Made by a program: the position numbers and the translations under genes. The notes under the pieces were generated by a model. That model was not told the origin of the DNA. It did no database searches and was given only the letters and a program-made list of their open reading frames with translations. A stretch of DNA of 54,643 nt from Deltaproteobacteria bacterium (GTDB taxonomy: Bacteria > Bdellovibrionota_B > Oligoflexia > Oligoflexales > Bog-1112): assembly GCA_016186945.1 (NCBI GenBank), contig JACPKR010000006.1, positions 1-54,643 on the forward strand. Reading direction: 5' to 3'. Each line of letters opens with the position of its first letter. The first letter of the stretch is position 1. Of the stretch, positions 24,463-33,318 are shown one piece after another.

Positions 24463-25458
24463 TTATGTTTCGTCCGCAAAAACGTTTGTCCAAAGTTCCC
24501 TCTCGTCCGGAGGCGGCGACGCTTCGGCGAAAGCCTCTGCTTCTTTAACTTGCTCCCTTATTTCCTTGTCCCATGCTTTGAAAGCATCGTCGTCCGCAAA
24601 ATCGAGGCGAGCTAAATCTTCTTGCAGTTGTAAAATGGGATCCCGCTTTTGGTACTCCTCGACTTCCTCCTTCGTGCGGTATGTGCCAGCGTCGGATACG
24701 GAATGGCCCTTGTATCGGTAGGTCATAGCTTCCACAAGGAAGGGTTCCTTGTTCTTTCGCACGAAAGCGACGGTGGACTTCATATGTTCATAGACCGTAA
24801 GAACGTTCATAGCGTCGATCATCGAATGTTTCATGTCGAAGGCAAGGGCCCGTTTGTAAAGGTGGTCAATGCTTGTCGTGCGATGAATCGCAGTGCCCAT
24901 GCCGTACAAGTTGTTTTCGATGATAAAGAGGACGGGAACTTTCCACGTTGCTGCAATGTTCATGGCCTCGAATACCTGACCCTGATTCATTGCTGCGTCG
25001 CCGAGGTAGCAGACGACGATGGAATTCTCTTGTTCGTAGTTCACTTTAAAGGCCATACCGACGGCAAGAGGTGCCTGACCACCCACAATGCCATGACCAC
25101 CGAAGAACCGGTGTTCCTTGCTAAACATGTGCATGGAACCACCCTTTCCGCTTGAACAACCTTCAGACTTACCGAGAAGTTCGGCAAACACTTTCTGAGC
25201 AGGTATACCCTTCGCAATGGCCTGTGTGTGTGAACGGTAACCGGAGATGACATAGTCGTCAGGTTGGAGACAGGTTTGCACACCAACGTTCAAGGCTTCC
25301 TGACCAATATGAAGGTGGCAGAAGCCTGAAAATTTTTGTTGCGTATAGGCGAGATTAGCCCGCTCCTCGAAGCGACGAAAGAAAAGCATCTTGCGGTACA
25401 TGTCTACCATCAGTTCACGGTCAACCGCTACATTTCGCAAAGTCTTTGGAGCTTTCAT
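24463..25458 (-). CDS. pdhA: Pyruvate dehydrogenase E1 component, alpha subunit
   Basis: 331 residues starting MKAPKTLRNVAVDRELMVDM. E1-alpha signatures: FEERANLAYTQQKFSGFCHL, HIGQEALNVGV, SGYRSHTQAIAKG, GKGGSMHMFSKEHRFFGGHG, and the TPP/Mg motif YLGDAAMNQGQVFEAMNIAATW with NNLYGMGT. Serine-rich phospho-loop region MTYRYKGHSVSDAGTYR. The ribosome binding site GAGGTGA overlaps the end of fabF, two bases before this gene's start codon, so the genes are likely translationally linked. Order fabF-pdhA-pdhB-pdhC joins acetyl-CoA supply with fatty-acid synthesis. Confidence 0.97.
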   Translation of the reverse strand: MKAPKTLRNVAVDRELMVDMYRKMLFFRRFEERANLAYTQQKFSGFCHLHIGQEALNVGVQTCLQPDDYVISGYRSHTQAIAKGIPAQKVFAELLGKSEGCSSGKGGSMHMFSKEHRFFGGHGIVGGQAPLAVGMAFKVNYEQENSIVVCYLGDAAMNQGQVFEAMNIAATWKVPVLFIIENNLYGMGTAIHRTTSIDHLYKRALAFDMKHSMIDAMNVLTVYEHMKSTVAFVRKNKEPFLVEAMTYRYKGHSVSDAGTYRTKEEVEEYQKRDPILQLQEDLARLDFADDDAFKAWDKEIREQVKEAEAFAEASPPPDERELWTNVFADET

Positions 25459-25460
25459 CT

Positions 25461-26705
25461 TCAATCACCTCGAAAATCTTTGTCTGCCATCACAATGCAA
25501 CCGTTTGTTCCGCCAAAACCGAACGAGTTCGACATGGCTACGCGGATTTTTGCCTCCCTTGCATGACGGGGAACATAATCCAGAGGGCACAGAGGGTCAG
25601 GCTCCTGGAGATTGGCTGTGGGAGGTATGATTCCCTCTGCAATTGTTTTTGCAAGAAAAACGGCCTCAATACCGCCCGCTGCTCCCAGGCAGTGGCCAGT
25701 GACACCCTTTGTCGATGAAATAGCCAGGTTCTTAGCGTGAGCGCCGAAAGCGTTGGCAACCGCTTCCGATTCGTACATATCGTTGTAGTACGTCGAAGTT
25801 CCGTGCGCGTTGATATAGTCCACCTCATCCCCCTTGAGCTTTGCTGATGCCAACGCTTGCTTCATACAACGCTTGGCGCCATCCCCATGAGGAGACGGAG
25901 AGGTAATATGGTAGGCGTCGCCAGACATTCCATAACCGATCAGCTCGGCATAAATATGAGCGCCCCTTGCCAAAGCATGTTCCTTTTCTTCAATAACCAA
26001 GAGGCCCGCTCCCTCTCCCATGACGAAACCGTCACGATTCTTATCGAACGGACGTGACGCAATCTTAGGATCAGCATTATTTTTGCTTAACGCTTTCATG
26101 TTTCCAAAGCCAACCATCGTAATTTCACAAATGGCTGCTTCGCTTCCTCCGCAAATCATGACATCCGCCATCCCTTCTTTTATATAGAGAAAAGCTTCGC
26201 CAATTGCATGAGTACCACTCGTACATGCCGTCGTTGGGCAAATATTGGGACCTTGAAGTTTGAACCGATTGGATACAATCCCGGCAGCCATGTTGGTAAT
26301 GACATAAGGAATGAAAAATGGACTGACCTTTTTCGGCCCCCCTTCGTTGAGAAGGATGGAAGTCGCATAAATATCATGAATGGAACCAATACCGACACCG
26401 ATAGAACAACCATACCGTTCTGTCTTTCCTGACAAGTCCAACCCTGCATTGTCGATAGCCTCTTTTGCTGCTGAAACGGCAAACTGGATGAAGCGAGGGG
26501 TGCGTCTTACTTCCTTGCTGTCCATCAATAGAGAAGGGTTGAAATTCTTAACCTCAGCTGCAATCCGAACGGAGTCATGAGTCGCATCGAATGACTGAAT
26601 GGGGGCAACCCCTGAAATACCGTTCAATGCACTCTGCCAAGAACTATTCACGTCAAGCCCGACTGGAGAAACCATCCCCAAACCGGTGATGACAACTTTA
26701 CGCAT
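25461..26705 (-). CDS. fabF: 3-oxoacyl-ACP synthase II
   Basis: 414 residues, the usual FabF length, from MRKVVITGLGMVSPVGLDVN. The condensing-enzyme triad is visible: active-site Cys in CPTTACTSGTHAIGEAF, His in YINAHGTSTYYNDMYE, and His in STKGVTGHCLGAAGGIEAVF. C-terminal SNSFGFGGTNG. It elongates acyl-ACP with malonyl-ACP, with the role in temperature-dependent unsaturated chain elongation known for the family. A longer upstream frame is element A sequence. That element ends about a dozen bases before the ATG, so the promoter must lie in or beyond it. Confidence 0.97.
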   Translation of the reverse strand: MRKVVITGLGMVSPVGLDVNSSWQSALNGISGVAPIQSFDATHDSVRIAAEVKNFNPSLLMDSKEVRRTPRFIQFAVSAAKEAIDNAGLDLSGKTERYGCSIGVGIGSIHDIYATSILLNEGGPKKVSPFFIPYVITNMAAGIVSNRFKLQGPNICPTTACTSGTHAIGEAFLYIKEGMADVMICGGSEAAICEITMVGFGNMKALSKNNADPKIASRPFDKNRDGFVMGEGAGLLVIEEKEHALARGAHIYAELIGYGMSGDAYHITSPSPHGDGAKRCMKQALASAKLKGDEVDYINAHGTSTYYNDMYESEAVANAFGAHAKNLAISSTKGVTGHCLGAAGGIEAVFLAKTIAEGIIPPTANLQEPDPLCPLDYVPRHAREAKIRVAMSNSFGFGGTNGCIVMADKDFRGD

Positions 26706-26718
26706 ACCCTCACTCCCC

Positions 26719-26854
26719 AACGACTTGGGGCAAGGAGGTGGTTTGGAGGAAACTGCGCAGCTGGTTCCTCCAAGAAATCCCTTAGGGGAGCGACGCTTCA
26801 CTCGCCCCCCCAAACCCCCCTCTCCCTATTTGCCCCAAGTGGCTTACGCATTAC
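26719..26854. repeat. Dispersed element A, full copy (reverse)
   Basis: Right arm TTGCCCCAAGTGGCTTACGC followed by ATTAC, left arm ACTTGGGGCAAGG, with the GGAGGAAACTGCGCAGCTGG then TTCCTCC palindrome and the run CCCCCCAAACCCCCCTCTCC. It sits immediately upstream of the fabF start codon. Confidence 0.9.
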
Positions 26855-27029
26855 TTCCTCACACATCTTTTTTCAGCTGCTGGAAAACTTGTCAACGGTT
26901 TGCTAGTGCTAACAGAAATCCCATGAGAGAAGGCAGCTGCTCAGTGTTTCTCCATCCATTGCGGTAACATCACGTTTGATTGCTGGCGTGCTTTGGTTTT
27001 TTATTTTTCACAAACAAAAATTTTATTTA

Positions 27030-27058
27030 TTGACAATAAATGTTTCGCTTAGTACAAA
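27030..27058 (+). promoter_or_regulatory. Sigma-70-like promoter
   Basis: A perfect TTGACA at 27030-27035, 17 bases of AT-rich spacer, and TACAAA at 27053-27058 (four of six matches). An AT-rich stretch lies upstream. It points toward 27462, about 400 bases away, with a terminator in between, so it may drive a separate RNA. Confidence 0.5.
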
Positions 27059-27064
27059 TCATCT

Positions 27065-27344
27065 CTGAAGTCACGGCATGCAGTAATAGTTTGAAACAAC
27101 TTCGGAAATCAGGCTCCAAACGACCTGTTTTCTGATGGAAGAGTCTCTCTAGAACTGCGTAGCTCGGGAACGGGATACAGTGACGAAAACTTAAACTTTA
27201 AGCTCAGCCACTGCATGTTTTTTGCCTTCCCGTGTCTGTAAACTGCAAGTACTGACAATTCCTTTTTTTGACCATCACTTTTACACCATTCACTTTAGGT
27301 GGCCTGAGCTTAAGGTCCCCTCCGGGGGACTTACTCTCTTTTTT
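27065..27344 (+). ncRNA. Candidate structured non-coding RNA of unknown class
   Basis: The interval between the 27030 promoter and the terminator at 27313-27344. TTAAGCTCAGCCAC (27198-27211) pairs with GTGGCCTGAGCTTAA (27299-27313) with one bulged base, closing a ~87-base domain directly before the terminator hairpin. No ORF with a start signal was seen. It does not match 6S, tmRNA, SRP or RNase P features that I can recognise. Confidence 0.3.
27313..27344 (+). terminator. Intrinsic terminator
   Basis: GTCCCC (27315-27320), loop TCCG, GGGGAC (27325-27330), extended by AG/TT pairing, followed by TTACTCTC and six T. Confidence 0.65.
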
Positions 27345-27461
27345 CAGGAATCATTAACCTGCTGTGTTTCCTAGACAAATTCAGTCTACCCTAAATTTAT
27401 TTCGAAAGTAACTCGCCAAATTGGCCGATGGATTGTTCACTGATGACAGTCTGGTGACCAC

Positions 27462-28550
27462 ATGCGTTTTCTTTTCTACATACTCGCTTTTTTTTACGGT
27501 GCTCCGCTTTTCGCGCAGGAGTATCCCTATCTGTTCCGCAGTGCCTATTTTCTAGGCCGTGGGGACACCGGCATTGCCTTGGCGGAGGGATATGAGGCAA
27601 TTTTTTACAATCCGGCCGGGGTGGCGATCTCTGATGGAATTTTGAATGAGGTTATTTTTGTATCGCCGACCTTTGAAATTTCGCAGGATACTCGTGATGT
27701 TGTGAAGGAAGTTTTTGTTCAGGATGAGGACCCTACGAACACCCTACGAGAGCGCCTAGGTGAGCCGCAGCATTTCGGCGTCAACAACTTCACCGGCGTG
27801 CTTTTAAAGCGTGTCGCACTAGGTGTTTTTGTGAGCCAGACAGCCTCTGCTCTTGTATTTCGGGACCCCACCTTGGGAGCTTCCGAAGGTGTGGACGCCG
27901 GAGCAAGACTTGACGGCGGACTAGTCTTTAGTCTTGCCAGCTGGACGTGGAAGAGAAACCTCTATTTCGGTTTCACGGGAAAATACATCGTCCGTAGCCA
28001 GGGCGCTTTTGCCGCTAATGCTGCCGAAGCCAATCAGGTCACCGAATTGAATTCCGAAAAGCTCGCCATGACGGGCACGGGTTTTGGTGGCGACTTTGGC
28101 GTCATGTACCGAGGAGAGGCAAAGCGTGCTCCTTTTTCACTGGGCCTAACGGTTCAAGACATAGGTGGAACGTCCTTTTCACCGACCACGAAAACCGAGC
28201 TTGCCAAAGCTGAGCGTCCCATCAAAGACATCAAGCAGACCGTAAATGCTGGCCTAGCTCTGGAGCCAGGCACCCGAGCTAGCAAGTTTCGTGTACTTGC
28301 GGACGTGAGGGATCTGCTCGATGAGACAAAAATGGATTTCGCAAAAAAAGTCCACATTGGCGGTGAGCTGACAGTCCTCAATGTTGTCGGCTTCACCTTT
28401 GGCCTCAATCAGGGCTACCCGACCTTTGGAATGTTTGCGGACCTTCCCTTCCTACGAGCAGACCTTGGTTTCTACTCGGAGGAATTAGGGGAAAAAGCCG
28501 GACATCGTCCCGATACTCGCTACTTTTTCAGACTCATGGTAGGGCTTTGA
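27462..28550 (+). CDS. Outer-membrane beta-barrel-like protein
   Basis: 362 residues. Signal peptide MRFLFYILAFFYGAPLFAQ, then RSAYFLGRGDTGIALAEGYEAIFYNPAGVA, the N-terminal hallmark shared by PorV/OMPP1/TraF-like outer-membrane proteins. The rest alternates strand-like segments (LYFGFTGKYIVRSQG, FGGDFGVMYRGEAKRAPFSLGLTVQDIG, SKFRVLADVRDLLD, FTFGLNQGYPTFGMFADLP) and ends in YFFRLMVGL with the C-terminal hydrophobic pattern of barrels. Ligand unknown. It is followed one base later by a lipoprotein gene, so the two are probably one transcription unit. Confidence 0.8.
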   Translation: MRFLFYILAFFYGAPLFAQEYPYLFRSAYFLGRGDTGIALAEGYEAIFYNPAGVAISDGILNEVIFVSPTFEISQDTRDVVKEVFVQDEDPTNTLRERLGEPQHFGVNNFTGVLLKRVALGVFVSQTASALVFRDPTLGASEGVDAGARLDGGLVFSLASWTWKRNLYFGFTGKYIVRSQGAFAANAAEANQVTELNSEKLAMTGTGFGGDFGVMYRGEAKRAPFSLGLTVQDIGGTSFSPTTKTELAKAERPIKDIKQTVNAGLALEPGTRASKFRVLADVRDLLDETKMDFAKKVHIGGELTVLNVVGFTFGLNQGYPTFGMFADLPFLRADLGFYSEELGEKAGHRPDTRYFFRLMVGL

Positions 28551-28551
28551 T

Positions 28552-29367
28552 ATGAAGTTTGTCCTGACATTCTTCATCCTGTTAAGTTGCGGCGACAATC
28601 AGTTCGCAAGCCTTACGGAACCCGACCCAGCCGTGAATGCAAGCAAGCACCTGGAAGATCAGAAGCCTGACAGTGCCATAGAAGTCCTTCTCGACGCTCT
28701 CGGCGGCGGGTTTAAGGCGATCTTCAACAGTGTGACTGTTAACAGTAACCTGACAGAAGTTGAAGTTTCCCTTCGTGACGAACTCAATCGGATAAAACCA
28801 AGCAAGCCCGAAGCGCCCAACTGGGTGTCCATTCTTGCCAGTGCGCAAGCACAAAAAGCAGGGATTGATATCCTTTTGATCGTCCTTGAACTGGCCAAAG
28901 GCGAATCGGAAGAAAGTTCTGCCAGTACAACAGGGAGCACGACCACGGGAAGCGAGTTTGAAAAACTCTTCCCGGTTCTTCCCGCGGGAACGACTGAAAA
29001 TTCCTTCAACCTTGGTTTTGCGATTACGCTTTTGGCCTCGATAGGAAGTGAAACTCTCACCAAAGCTGACAACTTCAAGCAAGGCATTTTTCTCACCTCA
29101 CGAACAGCGCTCTTTATCAAATCGGTAGATAAGGATGGGGACGGGGTTGTCTCGCCTTTGGAAGTTCTCGACATCAACGATTCCTCGGCTGAGGATATCG
29201 TAGACACCCTGACTCAGGCGATTGCGACTATAGACGCTGCGGGTATCGGCTCCGGCAGCCGCTCGGAAACTTCCGCCAATCAGATCGAAGAGATTAAGAA
29301 ACAAATTGAAGAGTCTGAGGGGGAAACTCTCGGAGACAAGCTGAGGAATTTCATCATAGCGAAGTAG
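28552..29367 (+). CDS. Lipoprotein with EF-hand-like loop
   Basis: 271 residues. Short lipoprotein signal MKFVLTFFILLSC (lipobox LLS-C). Most of the mature protein is helical; a Ser/Thr-rich linker SSASTTGSTTTGS lies near residue 125. An EF-hand-like calcium loop DKDGDGVVSPLEVLDIND lies near residue 194. The C-terminus is charged (QIEEIKKQIEESEGETLGDK). No family recognised. It starts one base after the outer-membrane protein gene and ends next to the stop of the convergent pentapeptide gene. Confidence 0.75.
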   Translation: MKFVLTFFILLSCGDNQFASLTEPDPAVNASKHLEDQKPDSAIEVLLDALGGGFKAIFNSVTVNSNLTEVEVSLRDELNRIKPSKPEAPNWVSILASAQAQKAGIDILLIVLELAKGESEESSASTTGSTTTGSEFEKLFPVLPAGTTENSFNLGFAITLLASIGSETLTKADNFKQGIFLTSRTALFIKSVDKDGDGVVSPLEVLDINDSSAEDIVDTLTQAIATIDAAGIGSGSRSETSANQIEEIKKQIEESEGETLGDKLRNFIIAK

Positions 29368-29772
29368 CTACTGTTTGCCCACCTTGCATCCTGTTTCCAC
29401 GGAACGGTAAATATCCTCGCGCGGGACAAGCTCTGTGGGAAGAGAAGCACGCCGGAGGTTGGCTTTGTAAAGAATCGAGCCTCGCAGTTTGGAGTAGTCC
29501 AGGTCTGCTCCTTCTAGGTCAGCTTCTGTAAAGTCTGCTCCCTCCAAGTTAGCGTTCCAAAGGGAGCAATCCCTCATGTCAGCCCCTTTAAAGAGAGCAT
29601 CTTTCAGGTTCGCGTAGGAAAAATTACAGTTGCGCAAGTCACAGCCACTGAAATCAACCTTAACAAGGTTTGCTTTCCTCATATCCAAATTGCGGAGATC
29701 TTTCGTCTCGGCGATGATTTCAAGAACTTCCTTGCGCCCAAGGGTTGGCTGTTTTTCTTCCTTTGGACCCAT
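29368..29772 (-). CDS. Pentapeptide-repeat protein
   Basis: 134 residues with about twelve A(D/N)LxX repeats: KANLVKVDFSGCDLRNCNFS, YANLKDALFKGADMRDCSLW, NANLEGADFTEADLEGADLD, YSKLRGSILYKANLRRASL. These form a right-handed quadrilateral beta helix. Roles in the family range from gyrase mimicry to unknown. No signal peptide, so cytoplasmic. It lies 24 bases after gap on the same strand, with AAGGA before the ATG, and may be co-transcribed. Confidence 0.9.
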   Translation of the reverse strand: MGPKEEKQPTLGRKEVLEIIAETKDLRNLDMRKANLVKVDFSGCDLRNCNFSYANLKDALFKGADMRDCSLWNANLEGADFTEADLEGADLDYSKLRGSILYKANLRRASLPTELVPREDIYRSVETGCKVGKQ

Positions 29773-29796
29773 ATGTCCTTACTCCCCATTATCAAT

Positions 29797-30795
29797 TTAC
29801 GATGCCATGAGTCGGGCCACATCGAGCATCCTGTGGCTGAACCCTGTCTCGTTATCATACCAAGACAGAATTTTAACAAGTCTGCCGTCGATTACTTTCG
29901 TCAAGGTTCCGTCGACTATACTTGATAACGGATTGCCGTTGAAGTCGCAAGAAACAAGCGGCTCGGAAGTATATCCAAGTATTCCCTTCAGACTTCTGCG
30001 GGAGGCTTCTTCCAAGGCGGCATTTACTTCCTCTACCGTGGTTTTTTTGCTAACGCGAAACGTTACGTCGACAATCGACACGTTGGGCGTAGGGACTCGA
30101 ATAGCAAGACCGTCAATCTTTCCAGCCAGTTCGGGTATCACAAGGCCGATCGCCTTTGCTGCCCCCGTCGACGTGGGGATCATATTCATCGCCGCAGCAC
30201 GTGCCCGGCGCAGGTCCTTGTGGGGCAAATCCAGAATACGCTGGTCGTTGGTGTAGGAGTGGATCGTGTTCATGAGGCCCGATTCGACCGTGAAATGCTC
30301 GTGAATCACTTTCGTAACCGGAGCGAGGCAATTCGTTGTGCAACTCCCATTTGATACGACTGTGTGCCCGTGTTTAAGCTTGTCAGAATTGACACCGTAA
30401 ACAACGGTAAGGTCTTCTCCCTTGGTCGGTGCAGAGACAAGAACTTTCGAAGCTCCTGCTTTCAGGTGGGTTTCAAAGTCCTCACGATTCTTATACAGGC
30501 CTGTGCATTCCAGAACGATGTCGACCCCCTTTTCCCGCCATGGAAGCTCCGACGGGTTGGGAATCGCAGAGATACTGATGTCGCGACCTCCCACTCGCAG
30601 GGAATTTTCCTTCACGGTTACGTTAGGGAAAAAACCGTGCACGCTGTCGTATCGTAACAGATGGGCAAGAGTCGTCACGTCCATCAAATCGTTAAGATGG
30701 ACAATCTGAAGATCGCTGTTTTGTTGTTCCAGGGCAGCACGAAGGATTGACCGACCAATTCGTCCGAAACCATTGATGCCAATTTTTACCGCCAT
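29797..30795 (-). CDS. gap: Glyceraldehyde-3-phosphate dehydrogenase, type I
   Basis: 332 residues from MAVKIGINGFGRIGRSILRA, the NAD-binding start. Active-site Cys in SNGSCTTNCLAPVTKVIHEHF, then TIHSYTNDQRILDLPHKDLRRARAAAMNMIPTSTGAAKA and C-terminal SWYDNETGFSHRMLDVARLM. Asp after the second strand (VHLNDLMD) favours NAD. It oxidises GAP in glycolysis. The ATG at 30795 follows an AAGGAAAAAAGAG ribosome binding site; a start eight codons upstream is less likely. An element A copy lies upstream of it. Confidence 0.97.
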   Translation of the reverse strand: MAVKIGINGFGRIGRSILRAALEQQNSDLQIVHLNDLMDVTTLAHLLRYDSVHGFFPNVTVKENSLRVGGRDISISAIPNPSELPWREKGVDIVLECTGLYKNREDFETHLKAGASKVLVSAPTKGEDLTVVYGVNSDKLKHGHTVVSNGSCTTNCLAPVTKVIHEHFTVESGLMNTIHSYTNDQRILDLPHKDLRRARAAAMNMIPTSTGAAKAIGLVIPELAGKIDGLAIRVPTPNVSIVDVTFRVSKKTTVEEVNAALEEASRRSLKGILGYTSEPLVSCDFNGNPLSSIVDGTLTKVIDGRLVKILSWYDNETGFSHRMLDVARLMAS

Positions 30796-30856
30796 CTCTT
30801 TTTTCCTTTCCATTTTCAACTCACGGAGCGCAAAATTATAACGCTCTCACTCTTTC

Positions 30857-31021
30857 ACCCCAAGGGATTTCTTGGAGGAACCGTAATGCGTAAGCCACTT
30901 GGGGCAAATAGGGAGAGGGGGGTTTGGGGGGGCGAGGGAACCGTCGCTCCCCCAAGGGATTTCTTGGAGGAACCAGCTGCGCAGTTTCCTCCAAACCACC
31001 TCCTTGCCATAGGCGGCTTAA
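30857..31021. repeat. Dispersed element A, full copy plus partial duplication
   Basis: A full unit from CGTAATGCGTAAGCCACTTG (30882) to the end near 31020, where the right arm has decayed to CTTGCCATAGGCGGCTTA. It is preceded by a short duplicate of the inner part (CAAGGGATTTCTTGGAGGAA, 30860-30880). It lies between korB and gap. Confidence 0.88.
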
Positions 31022-31024
31022 ACC

Positions 31025-31966
31025 TCATCGAAACTGTGCGTTAATCGCTTCGAGAGCCAAAAGGCCGGGAGAAAGTTCCTCGAACGGAATTTGGTTCAGA
31101 GGACGTCGATCAGAATGATTGTGGTCATGGAAATCATGAGCGTCGGGTTTGAGGAAAATGCCCCCCGTCAGGATGACCCCTTCCCGTCTTTTGTCGATGA
31201 GAAAGCGTAAAGCGTCCGTGCGGTCATTGAAAGCTTGATCCAGAGCAAATTCATGCTCCCGGACAAAGGCGTAGCTCTTTGTCGAGCCGTCATGGTTATT
31301 GAAACTAACGCACGGAGACAAGATGTCAATCAGCGCAAAGCCTTTCGTCGACATGGCCGTCTTGAGTAAGGGGACAAGCTGCGCCTTGTTGGCCGAAAAA
31401 CTTCGCGCCGCAAAACTTGCCCCTAACTGGACCGCCCACTCGACAAGGTCAAAACCTGCCTCGTCATGGACCAGCCCCCGCTTGCTTTTGCTTCCCTTAT
31501 CGGCGGTAGAGGAAAATTGACCCTTTGTCAGACCAAACACACCATTGTTTTCCACAAGATACGTGATATTCAAGCGTCTCTTGACCGCATGGACAAAAGA
31601 ACCTACACCGATATTAGCCGTGTCTCCGTCTCCTGAGACTGCTAAATATATAAGGTCACGGTTGGCCATATTCGCACCCGTGGCAATCGCGGGCATGCGT
31701 CCATGTATGGCATTAAACGCATGCGCTCCCCGGACAAAATAGGCGGGCGTTTTAGACGAACAACCAATCCCGCTCAGCTTGACAAGCTTTTCCGGCGGGA
31801 TAGCGAGTTCAAAACACGCCTGCATAATGGCGGTGCTAATGGCGTCATGACCACAACCCCCACAAAGGGTGGAGGGCGCCCCCCGGTAATCGTCGATCTT
31901 TAAACCCAGAGCATTTGCCTTGTGGTGGGTACCCGGAATGACTGGTATTTTGATTGAATAGACCAT
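31025..31966 (-). CDS. korB: 2-oxoacid:ferredoxin oxidoreductase, beta subunit (no alpha partner nearby)
   Basis: 313 residues. Beta-subunit features: LCGGCGHDAIST (Cys for the Fe-S cluster), GIGCSSKTPAYFV, HGRMPAIATGANMANRD, the TPP/Mg motif VSGDGDTANIGVGSFVHAVKRRLNI, and NNGVFGLTKGQFSSTADKG. These enzymes oxidise 2-oxoglutarate or pyruvate with ferredoxin. KorB normally follows KorA, but upstream here is the divergent ddl and downstream is element A, so the alpha subunit must be elsewhere. The 43 bases to ddl leave little room for promoters. Confidence 0.9.
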   Translation of the reverse strand: MVYSIKIPVIPGTHHKANALGLKIDDYRGAPSTLCGGCGHDAISTAIMQACFELAIPPEKLVKLSGIGCSSKTPAYFVRGAHAFNAIHGRMPAIATGANMANRDLIYLAVSGDGDTANIGVGSFVHAVKRRLNITYLVENNGVFGLTKGQFSSTADKGSKSKRGLVHDEAGFDLVEWAVQLGASFAARSFSANKAQLVPLLKTAMSTKGFALIDILSPCVSFNNHDGSTKSYAFVREHEFALDQAFNDRTDALRFLIDKRREGVILTGGIFLKPDAHDFHDHNHSDRRPLNQIPFEELSPGLLALEAINAQFR

Positions 31967-32009
31967 GATGACAGTTTAAGGTTTTTTCAAAGGACTGCGA
32001 GAGGAATTT

Positions 32010-33104
32010 ATGAAAAAAATCAGGGTGGGGATCATTTTTGGTGGACGCTCGGCTGAGCATGAGGTGTCCCTGCAGTCAGCGCGTAACGTCATAGCTGCTA
32101 TAGACAAAAACAAGTACGAAGTCCTGCCCATTGGTATCGACAAGTCGGGACGATGGTTGCTTGCTGATCAAAGCACTCCTCTTCTTAATGCGTCCGATCC
32201 AAAACTGATCAAACTCAACCATGCCTCCTCAAAAACTGTAGCCCTTCTTCCCAGTGAGGGAACGGAACTTATCAGCGCCGATGACTCACAGAATCTGGGC
32301 AAAGTCGATGTTGTGTTTCCCCTTTTGCACGGCCCCCTAGGGGAGGACGGTACGCTTCAGGGCCTCTTGCGTTTTGTCGATGTCCCCTGCGTTGGCCCCG
32401 GAGTTTTAAGCTCAGCAGTTTGCATGGACAAAGTAGTCACGAAAAAACTTCTCCAACACGCTGGGATTCCCACCCCAAACTTTCTCAGCTTTAAGTCGTC
32501 GGAAAAAAAGAGCATCAGCTATCAGAAAGTGAAGGACCGCCTAGGTGCGACTGTCTTTGTCAAACCCACCAACCTAGGCTCAAGTGTAGGGATCAACAAA
32601 GCTAGTGACGAAACATCTTTTGAAAAAGCTGTCGAGGAAGCCTTCACGTTCGACCACTGCATCATCGTGGAAACTTGTATCGTGGGACGAGAAATCGAAA
32701 TCGCTGTCCTGGGAAATGAAGATCCCGAAGTTTCCGTCCCAGGAGAAATTATCCCCAACGACACCTTCTACTCCTACAATGCTAAATACATCAACGCAGA
32801 TGGCGCAAAACTTATTGCACCGGCTGTTTTAGATCCAAAAGTCGAAGAAAAAATTCGTGACCTGGCAAAACAAACGTTCACGACCCTTGCCTGTCAAGGG
32901 ATGGCACGCATCGACTTTTTTGTCACCAAACACGATGTCTATGTCAACGAAGTCAACACAATCCCTGGATTTACTAATATCAGTATGTACCCCCGCTTGT
33001 GGCAAAAATCAGGCCTTAGTTACGAAAAACTGATCGACAGACTCATCCAACTCGCTCTCGAGACCCACAAAAAAGATAAAAAATTGAAAAGGAGTTATAA
33101 TTAA
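32010..33104 (+). CDS. ddl: D-alanine--D-alanine ligase
   Basis: 364 residues starting MKKIRVGIIFGGRSAEHEVS. ATP-grasp features: SLQSARNVIAAID, PLLHGPLGEDGTLQGLLR, VGPGVLSSAVCMDKVVTKKLL, VFVKPTNLGSSVGI, EIEIAVLGNEDPEVSVPGEI, and the Mg-binding C-terminus ARIDFFVTKHDVYVNEVNTIPGFT. It makes D-Ala-D-Ala for peptidoglycan. The ribosome binding site is GAGAGGAA. The stop codon TAA at 33102-33104 lies at the left edge of an element B copy. Confidence 0.97.
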   Translation: MKKIRVGIIFGGRSAEHEVSLQSARNVIAAIDKNKYEVLPIGIDKSGRWLLADQSTPLLNASDPKLIKLNHASSKTVALLPSEGTELISADDSQNLGKVDVVFPLLHGPLGEDGTLQGLLRFVDVPCVGPGVLSSAVCMDKVVTKKLLQHAGIPTPNFLSFKSSEKKSISYQKVKDRLGATVFVKPTNLGSSVGINKASDETSFEKAVEEAFTFDHCIIVETCIVGREIEIAVLGNEDPEVSVPGEIIPNDTFYSYNAKYINADGAKLIAPAVLDPKVEEKIRDLAKQTFTTLACQGMARIDFFVTKHDVYVNEVNTIPGFTNISMYPRLWQKSGLSYEKLIDRLIQLALETHKKDKKLKRSYN

Positions 33105-33299
33105 GTATTTGGGAAAAAGAATTTGTGGAGAGGACCTTTTTTGAAAAATGGATCCCGCGGTCAAGCCACGGGATGACAAAGTTCCCCTCCACTCCTCCCC
33201 CCAAAAAACTTTAAATGCTGAAGTTTTTGAAAAGGGGCTTGGGGAAATAACTTTTTTCAAAAAGTTTGTCCCCAAATTGATTATCTTGAACACTATAGG
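33104..33299. repeat. Dispersed element B, full copy
   Basis: AGTATTTGGGAAAAAGAATT through GGATCCCGCGGTCAAGCCAC (one mismatch in the hairpin stem) and AACTTTAAATGCTGAAGTTT to TTATCTTGAACACTATAG. It lies between the ddl stop and the LRR lipoprotein gene and reaches within 20 bases of that gene's start. Confidence 0.9.
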
Positions 33300-33318
33300 A
33301 AAGAAAGGGGCCGAGCGA

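Larger units (their letters stand above)
26855..27461. other. Long intergenic region with a possible transcribed RNA
   Basis: About 600 bases without a credible protein gene, between the divergent fabF and the outer-membrane protein gene. It holds a good promoter-like sequence at 27030, a long inverted repeat at 27198/27299 and an intrinsic terminator at 27313, listed separately. The first part (26870-27000) shows nothing I recognise. Confidence 0.6.
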
